64,000 bases of DNA from Magnetospirillum aberrantis SpK (GCF_011022235.1 NZ_JAAIYP010000040.1:1-64000), one strand, 5' to 3'. Shown: positions 39,110-48,288, counted from the stretch's first letter. The notes: generated by a model from the sequence alone, not told the origin. Numbers and translations are program-made.

Positions 39110-40447
39110 ATGTCGATTCAGCGCTATTCCCGCCCCCAGATGACCGCCATCTGGGAAGCCGCCAACAAGTTCTCGATCTGGTTCAAGATCGAGGCGCATG
39201 CCTGCGACGCGCTGGCCGAGTTGGGGGTGATCCCCAAGGATTCCGCCAAGGCGGTGTGGGCCAACGGCGACCGGCCCTATACCCCCGAGCGCATTGCCCG
39301 CATCGATGCCATCGAGGCAGAGACCAAGCACGACGTCATCGCGTTCCTGACCGAACTGGCCGAACACATCGGCCCCGATTCGCGCTTCGTGCACCAGGGC
39401 ATGACCTCGTCCGACGTGCTCGACACCTGTTTGAACGTGCAGTTGACCCAGGCCGCCGACATCCTGTTGGCCGACATCGACGCGCTGTTGGCGGCGCTTG
39501 AGCGCCGGGCCTTCGAATACAAGGATCTGGTGTGCATGGGCCGCAGCCACGGCATCCATGCCGAGCCGGTGACCATCGGTCTCAAGTTCGCCGGTTTCGC
39601 CGCCGAGTTTCAGCGCAACAAGGCCCGCCTGTTGGCGGCGCGCGAGGACATCGCCACCTGCGCCATCTCGGGTGCGGTCGGCACCTTCGCCAACATCGAC
39701 CCCCGCGTCGAGGAACATGTGGCGGCCAAGCTGGGCCTTAGCCCCGAACCGCTGTCGACCCAGGTCATTCCGCGTGACCGCCATGCCCAGTTCTTCGCCA
39801 CCCTGGGCACCATCGCCAGCTCGATCGAGCGGGTGGCCGTGGAAATCCGCCACCTCCAGCGCACCGAAGTACGCGAGGCCGAGGAATACTTCTCGCCCGG
39901 CCAGAAGGGCAGCTCGGCCATGCCACACAAGCGCAACCCGGTGCTGACCGAGAATCTGACCGGTCTGGCCCGCATGGTCCGCGGCTATGTGGTGCCGGCC
40001 ATGGAAAACGTCGCCCTGTGGCACGAGCGCGACATCAGCCATTCCTCGGTCGAGCGTTACATCGGCCCCGACGCCACCATTACCCTGGATTTCGCCCTGG
40101 CGCGTCTGACCAACGTGGTCGACAAGCTGGTGGTCTACCCGGACGTGGTCGAGCGCAACCTGAACCAGTTGGGCGGCCTGATCTTTTCCCAGCGTGTTCT
40201 GCTGGCGCTGACCCAGGCCGGCGTCAGCCGCGAGGACGCCTATCGCCTGGTCCAGCGCAACGCCATGAAGGTGTGGGACGCCGCCGGAGAGGGCAAGGAA
40301 ACCAAGGGCAAGTTCCTGGCCGGTCTCAAGTCCGACACCGACGTCGCCAAGGCGCTGAGTGCGGCCCAGATCGACGAGTTGTTCGATCTCGGCTATCACA
40401 CCAAGCATGTGGACACCATTTTCCGCCGGGTGTTCGGCAAGGCGTGA
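39110..40447 (+). CDS. purB: Adenylosuccinate lyase
   Basis: 445 residues from ATG 39110 (MSIQRYSRPQMTAIWEAANK). It cleaves adenylosuccinate and SAICAR in purine synthesis. The fumarase/aspartase signature GSSAMPHKRNP lies near 265-275, with THQGMTSSDVLDTCL-type (FVHQGMTSSDV) near 98 and MGRSHGIHAEP near 142. Length is normal. A terminator follows at 40455. Confidence 0.96.
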   Translation: MSIQRYSRPQMTAIWEAANKFSIWFKIEAHACDALAELGVIPKDSAKAVWANGDRPYTPERIARIDAIEAETKHDVIAFLTELAEHIGPDSRFVHQGMTSSDVLDTCLNVQLTQAADILLADIDALLAALERRAFEYKDLVCMGRSHGIHAEPVTIGLKFAGFAAEFQRNKARLLAAREDIATCAISGAVGTFANIDPRVEEHVAAKLGLSPEPLSTQVIPRDRHAQFFATLGTIASSIERVAVEIRHLQRTEVREAEEYFSPGQKGSSAMPHKRNPVLTENLTGLARMVRGYVVPAMENVALWHERDISHSSVERYIGPDATITLDFALARLTNVVDKLVVYPDVVERNLNQLGGLIFSQRVLLALTQAGVSREDAYRLVQRNAMKVWDAAGEGKETKGKFLAGLKSDTDVAKALSAAQIDELFDLGYHTKHVDTIFRRVFGKA

Positions 40448-40454
40448 TGTCCAG

Positions 40455-40482
40455 GGCCCGGTGCGATGCGCCGGGCCTTTTC
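40455..40482 (+). terminator. Terminator after purB
   Basis: GGCCCGGTGC pairs with GCGCCGGGCC (one T-G) around GAT, followed by TTTTCCTTTT. Confidence 0.85.
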
Positions 40483-40506
40483 CTTTTGGGTTCGCGGGAG
40501 GTGGCG

Positions 40507-40854
40507 ATGCCTTATGTCGTCCGTGACCAGGATGGCCAGGTGGTGGCGGTGGCCGAAGTGCCGTTGAGCGAGGATGCCGAGGAAGTGCCCATCGACCATC
40601 CCGAAGTGCTGGCCCTGTTAAGCCGGGCCTGCGCCGCGGACTTGGCCGATGGCGACGAAGCTTTCGTCAATTCCGACCTGTCTTTCATCCGCGTGCTGGA
40701 AGACCTGATCGAGGTGTTGATCCGTCGGGGGGTGATTGCCCTGTCCGACCTGCCGGGACCGGCCCAGGACAAGCTGATGCAGCGCCGCGCCTTGCGCGGC
40801 TGGCTGGCCGGTGTGGTGGGCGTGGTCGACGATGACAGCGGCAAGGTGATCTGA
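40507..40854 (+). CDS. Tryptophan synthase beta-like small protein
   Basis: 115 residues from ATG 40507 after GGAGGTGGCG. The sequence (PYVVRDQDGQVVAVAEV, then SFIRVLEDLIEVLIRRGVIALSDLP and AQDKLMQRRALRGWL) matches the small family often annotated as tryptophan synthase subunit beta-like. It is far too short to be TrpB and has no pyridoxal-phosphate lysine context; the family function is unknown. No signal peptide. Confidence 0.7.
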   Translation: MPYVVRDQDGQVVAVAEVPLSEDAEEVPIDHPEVLALLSRACAADLADGDEAFVNSDLSFIRVLEDLIEVLIRRGVIALSDLPGPAQDKLMQRRALRGWLAGVVGVVDDDSGKVI

Positions 40855-40911
40855 ACGACGCAGGGGCCGCCGCGCCGGAATATGCGAAGGGGGCTTTTGC
40901 GGCCATAGGGT

Positions 40912-41598
40912 CTAGACCGCGGCTAAAAGCCGTTGCAGGCGGGCCAGGGTTTCACCATCGGCGACGCCGTCGATCCGTTCCGGGCGGAAATGTCGCTGAA
41001 AGGCGGCGATGGCCGCCGCCGGGTCGCTGACGTCATAGCCATAGGCGGCCAGTAACCCAGGCACCGCCTCGGGTTCGGGAACGGCGCGTTCATCGCCCGT
41101 GAATGGCCACAGGCCAAGGCCATAGCCCTTGAGCTGGGCCCAAGGAAACAACTCGCCGGGGTCTTGCTTGCGGGTGGGGGCGACGTCGGAATGGCCGACC
41201 ACGTTGCGCGCGGTGATGGAGTGGCGCGAGACGATTCCCAGGCACAGGCGGATCACCGCTTGGATCTGGACTTCGGGGAACGGCCGATAGCCGAATTCGT
41301 GGCCGGGATTGACGATCTCGACGCCGATCGAGCGCGAATTGACGTCGGTTTCGCCGCGCCAGCACGACTTGCCGGCATGCCAGGCGCGGCGGCTTTCGGG
41401 CACCAGGTGGTGGATGGTGCCGTCCTCGTCCACCAGGTAATGGGCGCTGACTTGGGCGTCGGGGTCCAAAAGCCGATCCAGCGCCTCGGGACCGCTGCGC
41501 ATGCCGGTGTAGTGCAGAACCAGCATGTCCACGCCCGCGATGCGTCGGATGTCGTGGTTGGGCGACAGATGGTGGACGTAGGCTTGTTTGGAAGTCAT
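40912..41598 (-). CDS. ampD: N-acetylmuramoyl-L-alanine amidase, AmpD type
   Basis: 228 residues from ATG 41598, which overlaps the EamA-type stop (ATGA). Amidase_2 features are present: MLVLHYTGM near 26, SAHYLVDEDGTIHHLVPE near 48, SIGVEIVNPGHEF near 92, VVGHSDVAPTRKQDPG near 128 with the zinc ligands, and a C-terminal peptidoglycan-binding-like helix bundle (about 165-225). No signal peptide, so it recycles muropeptides in the cytoplasm. Confidence 0.9.
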   Translation of the reverse strand: MTSKQAYVHHLSPNHDIRRIAGVDMLVLHYTGMRSGPEALDRLLDPDAQVSAHYLVDEDGTIHHLVPESRRAWHAGKSCWRGETDVNSRSIGVEIVNPGHEFGYRPFPEVQIQAVIRLCLGIVSRHSITARNVVGHSDVAPTRKQDPGELFPWAQLKGYGLGLWPFTGDERAVPEPEAVPGLLAAYGYDVSDPAAAIAAFQRHFRPERIDGVADGETLARLQRLLAAV

Positions 41599-42518
41599 GT
41601 GCCGGGCTCCGGTTCGTCCTTGCACGGCACGACGCCGCCGATCAGTTGCACCACCGCCACGCCGGCGATGGTCAGCGCCCCGCCCGCCAGCTTGTGCCAG
41701 CCCAAGGGCTCCCCCAAAAGGGTGACGCCGCCGGCCACGCTGATGACCGGCCCCAACAAGGTGAAGGGCACGATCCGGTTCATGGGGTGACGCCCCAGCA
41801 ATTGATACCACAGGCTATAGGCCACCAGCGACGACGCGATGACGGTATAGGCCATGCCGGCCAGGATGGGCGGCGACATGATGGCGTGGGCCAGGGCGTC
41901 GAGCTGGCCGCTTTCGCCGGCCAGCGACAGGCCCAGCAGCATGGGCGCGGCGAACAGCGCCATCCAGCCGTTGAGCGCCAGGGGGGCGATGGTGCCCAGC
42001 CGTTTGACCTGGACGTTGCTGATGGCCCAGCAGACCATGGAGGCCACACCGATGGCCAACGGCCCCCAATGGGGCAGGCTGGGCTCGCCGGCCAAAAGGG
42101 CGACGCCGGCGAAAGCCATCACCAGTCCGAAACTGCGGGCTGGTCCCAGCTTTTCGCCGAACACCGCCCAGGCCAGAAGCGCGCTGAAGGGAACGCCCAA
42201 TTGGGTGACGATGGCGGCGCTGGCGGCATCCATGCCCGACAGGCTGACGAACAACAGGCCGAAATGGCCGCAGCCCAGCACCGCGCCGATGGCGGCGATC
42301 CCCTTGATCTGGTCGCGGCGGAGACGGAAGAACGGCACCAGCACGCACGCCACCAGGGCGAAACGCAACGCGGTCAGGAACAATGGCGGCAGCACGCCCA
42401 GCACGATCTTCACCGCGATGAAGTTGGTGCCCCACAGGCTGACCACCAGCAAGGCGAGGACGACGTCGCGCGGGTTCAGCGCGTCAACTCCTCGCGCAGG
42501 GCTTCCAGTTCCAGCCAA
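41595..42518 (-). CDS. EamA/DMT-family permease
   Basis: 307 residues with ten hydrophobic segments and two EamA repeats (VVLALLVVSLWGTNFIAVKI at the start; NRIVPFTLLGPVISVAGGV near 245). The start is a TTG at 42518, which has GAGGAA just upstream and overlaps the 3' end of the ABC-F gene by about 43 bp; no ATG lies nearby in frame, so the exact start is uncertain. Substrate unknown; family members export amino acids or metabolites. Coupled to ampD downstream. Confidence 0.85.
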   Translation of the reverse strand: MAGTGSPARGVDALNPRDVVLALLVVSLWGTNFIAVKIVLGVLPPLFLTALRFALVACVLVPFFRLRRDQIKGIAAIGAVLGCGHFGLLFVSLSGMDAASAAIVTQLGVPFSALLAWAVFGEKLGPARSFGLVMAFAGVALLAGEPSLPHWGPLAIGVASMVCWAISNVQVKRLGTIAPLALNGWMALFAAPMLLGLSLAGESGQLDALAHAIMSPPILAGMAYTVIASSLVAYSLWYQLLGRHPMNRIVPFTLLGPVISVAGGVTLLGEPLGWHKLAGGALTIAGVAVVQLIGGVVPCKDEPEPGT

Positions 42519-44287
42519 CGTTCCTCGGCCGCCTCGAGTTCAACGCGGGCGGCGTCAAGGCGTCCGGTGGCGGTGTCAAAGCGTTTGCGGTCGCGGGTAT
42601 AAAGGCCGGGGTCGTTGATCTCGGCCTCGAGCTTGGCGATCTCGGCCGACAGCTTGTCCATGCGGCCGGGCAGTTCGTCCAACTCGCGCGCGTCCTTATA
42701 GGACAGCTTGGTCGCGGTCTTGGCGCGCGGAATCTCGGCCTTGGGGGTGTCGGGCTTGGGTTTGGCCGCCGGCTCGTCCTTTTTCGGCCGCTGGTCCAGA
42801 TAGTCGGAATAGCCGCCGGTATATTCGGCGATGTCGCCGTCACCTTCGACGGCGATGACGCTGGTGACCAGCCGGTCCAGGAAGTCGCGGTCGTGGCTGA
42901 CCACCAAAAGGGTGCCTTCGTAATCGGCCAGCACCTCTTCCAACAGATCCAGCGTGTCCATGTCGAGGTCGTTGGTCGGCTCGTCCAGGATCAGCAGGTT
43001 GCTGGGCTTGGCCAACAGCTTGGCCAGCAGCAGACGGTTGCGCTCGCCGCCCGACAGTGCCTTGACCGGGGTGCGGGCCTGATTTTCCTGGAACAGGAAG
43101 TCCTTCATATAGCCGACCACATGCTGGGGGCGGCCGCGCACCCAGATGTTGTCGCCGCGGCCATCGGTCAGCGTGTCCCACACCGATCTTTCCGGGTCCA
43201 GACGGTCGCGGCGCTGGTCGAAATAGGCGGGTTCCAGGTTGGTGCCCAGACGCACCACGCCGCCATCGGGGGCCAGGTCGCCGGTCAGCATGCGCAACAG
43301 CGTGGTCTTGCCGGCACCGTTGGGGCCGATCAGCCCGACGCGGTCGCCGCGCAGGATGCGGGTGGAAAAGCCCTTGGCGATCACCTTGCCGTCATAGGAC
43401 TTCTCCAGCTTTTCCGCCTCGATCACCAGCCGGCCCGAGATGTCGCCGGCATCGGCCGCCAGATTGGCGCGGCGGTCGTTGTCCTGTTTCGAGCTGAAAC
43501 GCTGGGCGCGTTCGCCGCGCAGCACGTCAAGCGCCCGGCGGCGGCCCATGTTGCGTTTGCGCCGTGCGGTGACGCCGCGCGCCAGCCAGTGCAACTCGCG
43601 CCGCAACAGGTTGTCCATACGGGCCAACTCGGCCTCTTCCGCCGCATAGGTCTCTTCCTGCCATTGCGGAAAGCCGGAAAAGCCGAATTCGGCACGGCGT
43701 ACCACGCCGCGTTCCAACCACAAGGTTTGTTTGGAAACCGTGTCGAGGAAACGGCGGTCGTGGCTGATCATCACCAACGCCCCCTGATAGCTTTTCAGCC
43801 ATTCCTCGAGCCACAGGATGGTCGGCAGGTCCAGATGGTTGGTCGGTTCGTCCAGCAACAGCGCGTCGGGTTCGCCGACCAGGGCACGGGCCAGGGCGGC
43901 GCGGCGGCCTTCGCCGCCGGACAGGTTCTGGGGCGCGCGGCTGCCATCGATGCCAAGCGCGGCCAGCACCGTCTCGACGCGATAGGTCTGGTCGCGTTCG
44001 TCCTCGGGCAGGCCATGGGCCACGTATTCCGCCACGCTGGCGCCATCCAGCAGCGGGTCCTGCGGCAGAGTGGCGATGCGGGTACCGGGCTGGACGAAGC
44101 GCTCGCCGGAATCGGCCAGCACCTCGCCGGCCAGCACCTTCAACAGCGTGGACTTGCCGGAACCGTTGCGGCCGACCAGGCAGGTTTTGTCGCCCCGCCC
44201 GACCCAGGTGGTGACGCCCTCGAACAGCGGGGTGCCGCCGAAGGTGAGACGAACGTCGCGAAGCGCGAGAAGAGGAGGAGAAGCCAT
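42476..44287 (-). CDS. ABC-F family ATPase, Uup type
   Basis: 603 residues from ATG 44287 (a GTG 9 bp upstream is the alternative). Two ATPase domains: first Walker A GRNGSGKST near 38, second GPNGAGKTT near 320, with ABC signatures NLSGGEGRR and ALSGGERNR and Walker B LLLDEPTNHLDL and LILDEPTNDLDM. No membrane domain. A charged C-terminal coiled coil (about 520-603) identifies the Uup branch, which acts on ribosomes or DNA rather than transport. It starts the cluster with the EamA gene and ampD. Confidence 0.9.
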   Translation of the reverse strand: MASPPLLALRDVRLTFGGTPLFEGVTTWVGRGDKTCLVGRNGSGKSTLLKVLAGEVLADSGERFVQPGTRIATLPQDPLLDGASVAEYVAHGLPEDERDQTYRVETVLAALGIDGSRAPQNLSGGEGRRAALARALVGEPDALLLDEPTNHLDLPTILWLEEWLKSYQGALVMISHDRRFLDTVSKQTLWLERGVVRRAEFGFSGFPQWQEETYAAEEAELARMDNLLRRELHWLARGVTARRKRNMGRRRALDVLRGERAQRFSSKQDNDRRANLAADAGDISGRLVIEAEKLEKSYDGKVIAKGFSTRILRGDRVGLIGPNGAGKTTLLRMLTGDLAPDGGVVRLGTNLEPAYFDQRRDRLDPERSVWDTLTDGRGDNIWVRGRPQHVVGYMKDFLFQENQARTPVKALSGGERNRLLLAKLLAKPSNLLILDEPTNDLDMDTLDLLEEVLADYEGTLLVVSHDRDFLDRLVTSVIAVEGDGDIAEYTGGYSDYLDQRPKKDEPAAKPKPDTPKAEIPRAKTATKLSYKDARELDELPGRMDKLSAEIAKLEAEINDPGLYTRDRKRFDTATGRLDAARVELEAAEERWLELEALREELTR

Positions 44288-44323
44288 GGGTTTCACCTAC
44301 ACCGGCCAGGGCGGCCGATCAAG

Positions 44324-44851
44324 CTACTCCCTGTTGCGGGCTCCGCATTCGTCGATGCGCTTGCCCACCTGGGCGCAGATGGCCTTGCGTCCGGCCTCGT
44401 CGTCGGCCATGGCGTAAAGCCGGACCCAGGTGCCCTTGGGGCCAAGGTCGAAGCTGCGCAGGATAGGCTCTTGCCGGGCCAACAGGGGCGAGGACTTGGC
44501 CAGCGTCTTGAAGCCTTGTTTGGCCCGGTCCTCGGTCTTGTAGGACGCGAGGTAGACCAAGGTGCGTTTGTCCAGACCCGGCGCAGCCTTTGGGGCCGGT
44601 TCGGTCACGGGGGCGGCGGCCGGCGTTGCCGTGTCCATCATTTTAGCGGCAGGCATCTTAGCGTCGGGCGTCGTGGCCTCGGGCGCCAGCGGCATGGGGG
44701 CTTCGGCGATCAGTGCCGCCGCGGGTTCAGTCGGCTTTTGCTCTTCGGCCATGGGGGCCGGGTCCGGCTGCGGTTCCGGCTGGGCGGGCGGCGGCTCCGA
44801 GGCGCAGGCCGCAAGCGATGCGGCCAGAAAAACAAGAACAAGACGCTTCAT
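44324..44851 (-). CDS. SPOR-like domain lipoprotein
   Basis: 175 residues. A lipobox (LVFLAASLAAC) gives the lipidated Cys at 16. A long Pro/Ala/Glu-rich, disordered stretch (about 18-95) leads to a C-terminal SPOR-type region (LVYLASYKTEDRAKQGFKTL, then LGPKGTWVRLYAM) that binds peptidoglycan. It probably tethers the outer membrane to the wall or acts at division sites. Confidence 0.75.
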   Translation of the reverse strand: MKRLVLVFLAASLAACASEPPPAQPEPQPDPAPMAEEQKPTEPAAALIAEAPMPLAPEATTPDAKMPAAKMMDTATPAAAPVTEPAPKAAPGLDKRTLVYLASYKTEDRAKQGFKTLAKSSPLLARQEPILRSFDLGPKGTWVRLYAMADDEAGRKAICAQVGKRIDECGARNRE

Positions 44852-44933
44852 GAAAGTCCCCTGAACATCGGCTGCATCCCCGCGCCCACTCTATGCCGGA
44901 ACGCGGGGGATGCCAACCGCTTGGGGAAAGGCG

Positions 44934-45143
44934 TCAGTCGCGCGTGCGCTGGATGAAGCGGTCCATCCAGGTGGAGAGCAAGCCAAAAGCCAACAGCATG
45001 AAGCCGCCGAGGCTGAGCACGACGTAAAGATCGTTGCCGCCGAAAGAGGTGGAGGTGCCCTTGATCACCAAGGTGTTGATCAACAGCCAGACGACGACCG
45101 GGGCGGCCATGGCGGCCACCAGCACATAGGGAAGAAAGCGCAC
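44934..45143 (-). CDS. Small two-helix membrane protein
   Basis: 69 residues. Two hydrophobic segments (about 5-24, PYVLVAAMAAPVVVWLLINT, and 40-58, VVLSLGGFMLLAFGLL) are linked by a short loop, with a basic C-terminus. Function unknown. It is the last core gene before the IS insertion and ends 117 bp from the IS. Confidence 0.6.
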   Translation of the reverse strand: MRFLPYVLVAAMAAPVVVWLLINTLVIKGTSTSFGGNDLYVVLSLGGFMLLAFGLLSTWMDRFIQRTRD

Positions 45144-45260
45144 GGGGAAATCCTCCGATAAATAATAACGCTTCTAATTCAAATTCGAAGCGGTCGGAAG
45201 ATGCGCCGCGGATATGGGAAAATCAACCATAGGAAATCTGCGGTATTATACCGCCCGGCG

Positions 45261-46774
45261 GGGCCTGTTGAAGAAAGAGACCGCCGATTAGGTTTGTCGC
45301 GTTTAGGCGAATTGAATATCTCTGGGGCGTGGAAAGACTGTTGGTCTTTCCGGCCGGCCGGAGCGTTTCAGCAGCAATGGGAAGACGGCAGCGGCGATGG
45401 CTGCCGCCAGGCGCTTAAGGTTCACCGCGGCGGCGGCGAGGTAGGCTTGAATTTGCATGTTGGCGAGGCCGCGACGGACGGCTCGGGCAAGCCCGTGCCA
45501 GGTCTTGGCCTCCCCATGATAGCCTTCGACGCGGATGCGGTGGCTGCGGTAGAGCGCCGCCTCGTGGTCGCCCCATCGCGCATATTTTCGGCGTGCCCGC
45601 AGCAAGGCGTCATGGTCCTTGTGGAGCAGGATGGCGCGCCGCTTCATATTTTCGCTGAAGCACTGCTGTCGCAGGCGGCACGCCCGGCAATCGGGGGCCT
45701 GCGCCCGATAATGCTGAAAGCCGTCGCAGTCCGGCTTGCCATGGGGCCGTAGCAGTTTCCCGCCTGGGCAGCGGACGATACGGTTCTTGGCGTCGTACTT
45801 GAAACGGCGGACGGGAATGACCCCCGTCTTGGGCGGCCGCTCGGCCTTGGCGGGGATGACCGCCTCAATGCTTCGTGCTTCCAGATCGGCAAAGATGCGG
45901 GTGATGGCATAGCTGGCATCCATCGTGACCGCCTGGATGTCAGCGCCCGTCGTTGCCGTGATGGCGTCGAGTTGGGCTTCGACAGCTTTCGTGTCGTGGA
46001 CAGCACCGGTGGTCACCGCCACATCAAGGACCACGCCACGCTCGGCGTCCACGGCCGTATGGTGCTTGTAGCTGGGCTCGCTGCGGTGCGCCTTATTGTT
46101 CTTGGACAAGGTCGCATCGGGATCACTGATGCAGGTGGCGATCTTCTTGCGTTTCGCCCTCGGCGACGTCGGGCCATCACCCCCATCCTCGCCGCTCTCC
46201 TGCGTATTGGCGACCTCGACTGCATCGACATGGCGCCGGGCGATAGCATCCCAACTGACGTTGGCGCGGATCAGCGAGCTGTCGATGTGGACGATCTCCC
46301 CCTTGGCGACCTTGGCGGCGATGCAGGCCTGAACGGTACGGACGAAGATCCGGCGGAACCTGTCGGCGCCCCAGCGCTGGCGAATACGAGTCAGGCTCGA
46401 ATGGTCCGGCAGGCTTTCGTGCAGGCCGTAGCCGATGAACCAGCGGATAGCCAAGTTGACCCGCGCCTCCCGCATCAGGCGGCGGTCATGCACGATCCCC
46501 AGCAACATCCCCGCCAGCATCAGCCGAACCGCCACCTCCGGCGCAATGCCGGGGCGCCCCTTGTCCGCGCTGTAGAGACCGGCAACTTCCGCCTCAAGCC
46601 AGCTCAGGTCGAGAACCTTGTCCACCCGAACCAGAACGTGGTCTTCGGGTAGAAGATCCTTCAGTGACCCCACTACGAACAACTCAGGCTGACGGCGGTC
46701 CTTTTGACCCAACATGGCGATGCCCCCCGTGACATCGCCATGGAATCAGGATGTGCTGTCTTTTTCAACAGGCC
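45261..46774. mobile_element. IS1182-type insertion sequence
   Basis: About 1.5 kb, bounded by inverted ends GGCCTGTTGAA...AAAGA (left 45261) and its complement (right end near 46774). CCGGCG occurs immediately outside on both sides (45255-45260 and 46775-46780), giving a 6-bp target duplication (7 bp if the ambiguous C is counted). It contains one intact transposase. The left flank is an AT-containing palindrome (GCGGTAT-t-ATACCGC), possibly the preferred target. Confidence 0.85.
45303..46715 (-). CDS. IS1182-family transposase
   Basis: 470 residues. N-terminal DUF772 region (PGIAPEVAVRLMLAGMLLG near 55-73; YGLHESLPDHSSLTRIRQRWG near 95-115). Catalytic acidic residues lie in HIDSSLIRANVSW near 143, VTMDASYAI near 270 and VEGYHGEAKTWHGL near 407 (D, D, E). 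A Cys cluster (DCRACRLRQQC) lies near 345. No frameshift or stop, so it should be active. Confidence 0.93.
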   Translation of the reverse strand: MLGQKDRRQPELFVVGSLKDLLPEDHVLVRVDKVLDLSWLEAEVAGLYSADKGRPGIAPEVAVRLMLAGMLLGIVHDRRLMREARVNLAIRWFIGYGLHESLPDHSSLTRIRQRWGADRFRRIFVRTVQACIAAKVAKGEIVHIDSSLIRANVSWDAIARRHVDAVEVANTQESGEDGGDGPTSPRAKRKKIATCISDPDATLSKNNKAHRSEPSYKHHTAVDAERGVVLDVAVTTGAVHDTKAVEAQLDAITATTGADIQAVTMDASYAITRIFADLEARSIEAVIPAKAERPPKTGVIPVRRFKYDAKNRIVRCPGGKLLRPHGKPDCDGFQHYRAQAPDCRACRLRQQCFSENMKRRAILLHKDHDALLRARRKYARWGDHEAALYRSHRIRVEGYHGEAKTWHGLARAVRRGLANMQIQAYLAAAAVNLKRLAAAIAAAVFPLLLKRSGRPERPTVFPRPRDIQFA

Positions 46775-46839
46775 CCGGCGAATGAATTGACCCATTGGAT
46801 CAATCCACGCTGAGACGGTGACGCTCAACGCCGCGCGGG

Positions 46840-46911
46840 CTTTCCGGTCGGCCGGAGCGCTTCAGCAGCAATGGGAAGACGGCAGCGGCGATGGCTGCCG
46901 CCAGGCGCTTA
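46840..46911 (-). pseudogene. 72-bp relic of the same IS type
   Basis: Bases 46840-46911 match 45346-45417, the 3' end of the transposase gene, with two differences and in the same orientation. The rest of the element is gone. It lies 66 bp beyond the intact IS, so this spot has been hit or rearranged before. Confidence 0.75.
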
Positions 46912-46927
46912 TCCGCCCCAACATGGC

Positions 46928-46945
46928 CCCCCGCCTTCGCGGGGG
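46928..46945. repeat. REP-like hairpin
   Basis: CCCCCGC and GCGGGGG pair around CTTC, followed by TGACGG. This shape is common as an intergenic repeat in GC-rich alphaproteobacteria. Confidence 0.45.
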
Positions 46946-46995
46946 TGACGGATAATCAGGTTGTGCGGGCCTTTTGAGGGTGGAATGGAAAATGT

Positions 46996-47607
46996 TCAGA
47001 GGCGGAAGCCCAAACTTTCCATGAAGCTGCGGTAAGCCGCCGGGTGGGGAGTGGCGAAACCGGATTTGGCGGCACGTTGCAGGGCCGGCGAGGCCAGCAT
47101 CTGGTCGGCGGCCGATTTCAGGCACAGCTTGTAGGCCGGTTCCAGCGCGTCCTTGTAATCGACCCCGTCCTTGCTGTCGAAGCGGCCAAGAAAGCTGCCG
47201 AGGAAGGCGCCGTCGGGAAGGTAAGTGTCGATGCTACACCCGATCTTCATGACGTTGTCGAGGCGCGAGAACTTGGGAACGCCCACCACCTTCAGCACCA
47301 GTTGTGGCTGCATGGCGGGGTTGTTGGTTTCGACCCGGGTGAAAGCCTGTCCCAGGATGGCGTGGGCGGCCCGTTCCAGCGTGCGGCCGTCCTTGGTGGT
47401 GGTTTCCTCGTTGCGGAAGCGCGTTGCTTCGATGACCAGCGGCCGGTCAAGGTCACGCTGCGCCATGTAAACCATGGCGCCGCCCTTGATCGGCAACGTG
47501 ACGCCGGATGGCGCGCTCAGCGTCATGTTCTCGCGGTTCAGGTCCGGGCCAAGGCAGCCCCCCAACGCCAGCGCCGCCATCACGGCGACCATCAGCCCCA
47601 AACGCAT
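46996..47607 (-). CDS. Lipoprotein of unknown function
   Basis: 203 residues. A lipobox (MAALALGGC) puts the lipidated Cys at 18. The mature part includes YMAQRDLDRPLVIEATRFRN, a VETNNPAMQPQLVLKVVGVP stretch, DNVMKIGCSIDTYLPDG and a C-terminal Ala-rich helix. No family recognised. It stands alone between the IS relic and a small secreted protein, on opposite strands. Confidence 0.65.
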   Translation of the reverse strand: MRLGLMVAVMAALALGGCLGPDLNRENMTLSAPSGVTLPIKGGAMVYMAQRDLDRPLVIEATRFRNEETTTKDGRTLERAAHAILGQAFTRVETNNPAMQPQLVLKVVGVPKFSRLDNVMKIGCSIDTYLPDGAFLGSFLGRFDSKDGVDYKDALEPAYKLCLKSAADQMLASPALQRAAKSGFATPHPAAYRSFMESLGFRL

Positions 47608-47716
47608 ACGGCTCCCCTTCGCTCAATAATGTTGCGCGATCATAGCCCAGACGGAGGCTTTGACGAAGACGCTTCCGCGCGGCACCATGCTCTTCCCGTC
47701 GTAAGGAGATATCCCG

Positions 47717-48028
47717 ATGAAGATGCCGATTCTGGTTGCTGCTTTGGCGCTGACGTTGTCGGCGCCGGCCTGGGCGCAGACCGCTACCGAAACCATGACC
47801 AAGGCTGCCACCGACGCCGCCACGTCCGCCGCGACCCAGGCTGTCGACGAAGGGGTGAGCAAGGTCACCGGCGACACCTCTAGCAGTTCCGCACAGGAAA
47901 AGGGTCGTAAGAAGGTCAAGAAAGAGCGGGAAAAGAATGGCCCGAACTGGGGGCGGTCCGAAGACAATCGTCAAGACGCCGATCATGGGCACAAGGGCAA
48001 AGGCCAGGGGAAGAAAAACAAGAATTGA
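47717..48028 (+). CDS. Small secreted Lys-rich protein
   Basis: 103 residues with a signal peptide (MKMPILVAALALTLSAPAWA). The mature part starts with a Thr/Ala repeat region (TATETMTKAATDAATSAATQ) and ends in a very basic Lys/Gly/His-rich tail (GKGQGKKNKN). AAGGAGA lies 9 bp before the ATG. Low-complexity; may be a cell-envelope or nucleic-acid-binding peptide. Function unknown. Confidence 0.55.
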   Translation: MKMPILVAALALTLSAPAWAQTATETMTKAATDAATSAATQAVDEGVSKVTGDTSSSSAQEKGRKKVKKEREKNGPNWGRSEDNRQDADHGHKGKGQGKKNKN

Positions 48029-48080
48029 CGAAAAAAGGCCCGGCCGAATGATCGGGGGCTTCAAAGCCCGTGTGAGAATA

Positions 48081-48272
48081 TCAGAGGTGGCTGATTTTGC
48101 GGACGAGCAGGTTTCCCATGGCGAGGAAGATCATGGCTTCGGAGACGTCGAGGCGGCGTTCGTAGTCACGCACGAGGCGACGGTAACGGGTTCTCCATTC
48201 TCCCACTGTAACAGTCCAGTGGAGCAGCGAGAAGATTTTGGTGAGGTTTCCCAACGCCTTGCAGAAAGATCA
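48081..48272 (-). pseudogene. IS5-type transposase C-terminal remnant
   Basis: One minus-strand frame reads KALGNLTKIFSLLHWTV, then VGEWRTRYRRLVRDYERRLD and VSEAMIFLAMGNLLVRKISH before the stop at 48081. The RYRRLVRDYER and FLAMGNLLVRKI blocks are typical of IS5-family transposase ends. The catalytic domain is missing and the remnant ends 16 bp from tRNA-Ser. Confidence 0.65.
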
Positions 48273-48288
48273 AGGGCTTGGGCGAAAG

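Noticed and set aside
42893-44956. 687-codon plus-strand frame opposite the ABC-F and SPOR genes
   Set aside because: It spans two certain minus-strand genes and their gap, with only low-complexity composition. This is a high-GC antisense artefact.
46862-47125. Minus-strand frame between the IS relic and the lipoprotein gene
   Set aside because: It is made of the IS relic, the REP-like hairpin and the end of the lipoprotein gene in another frame.
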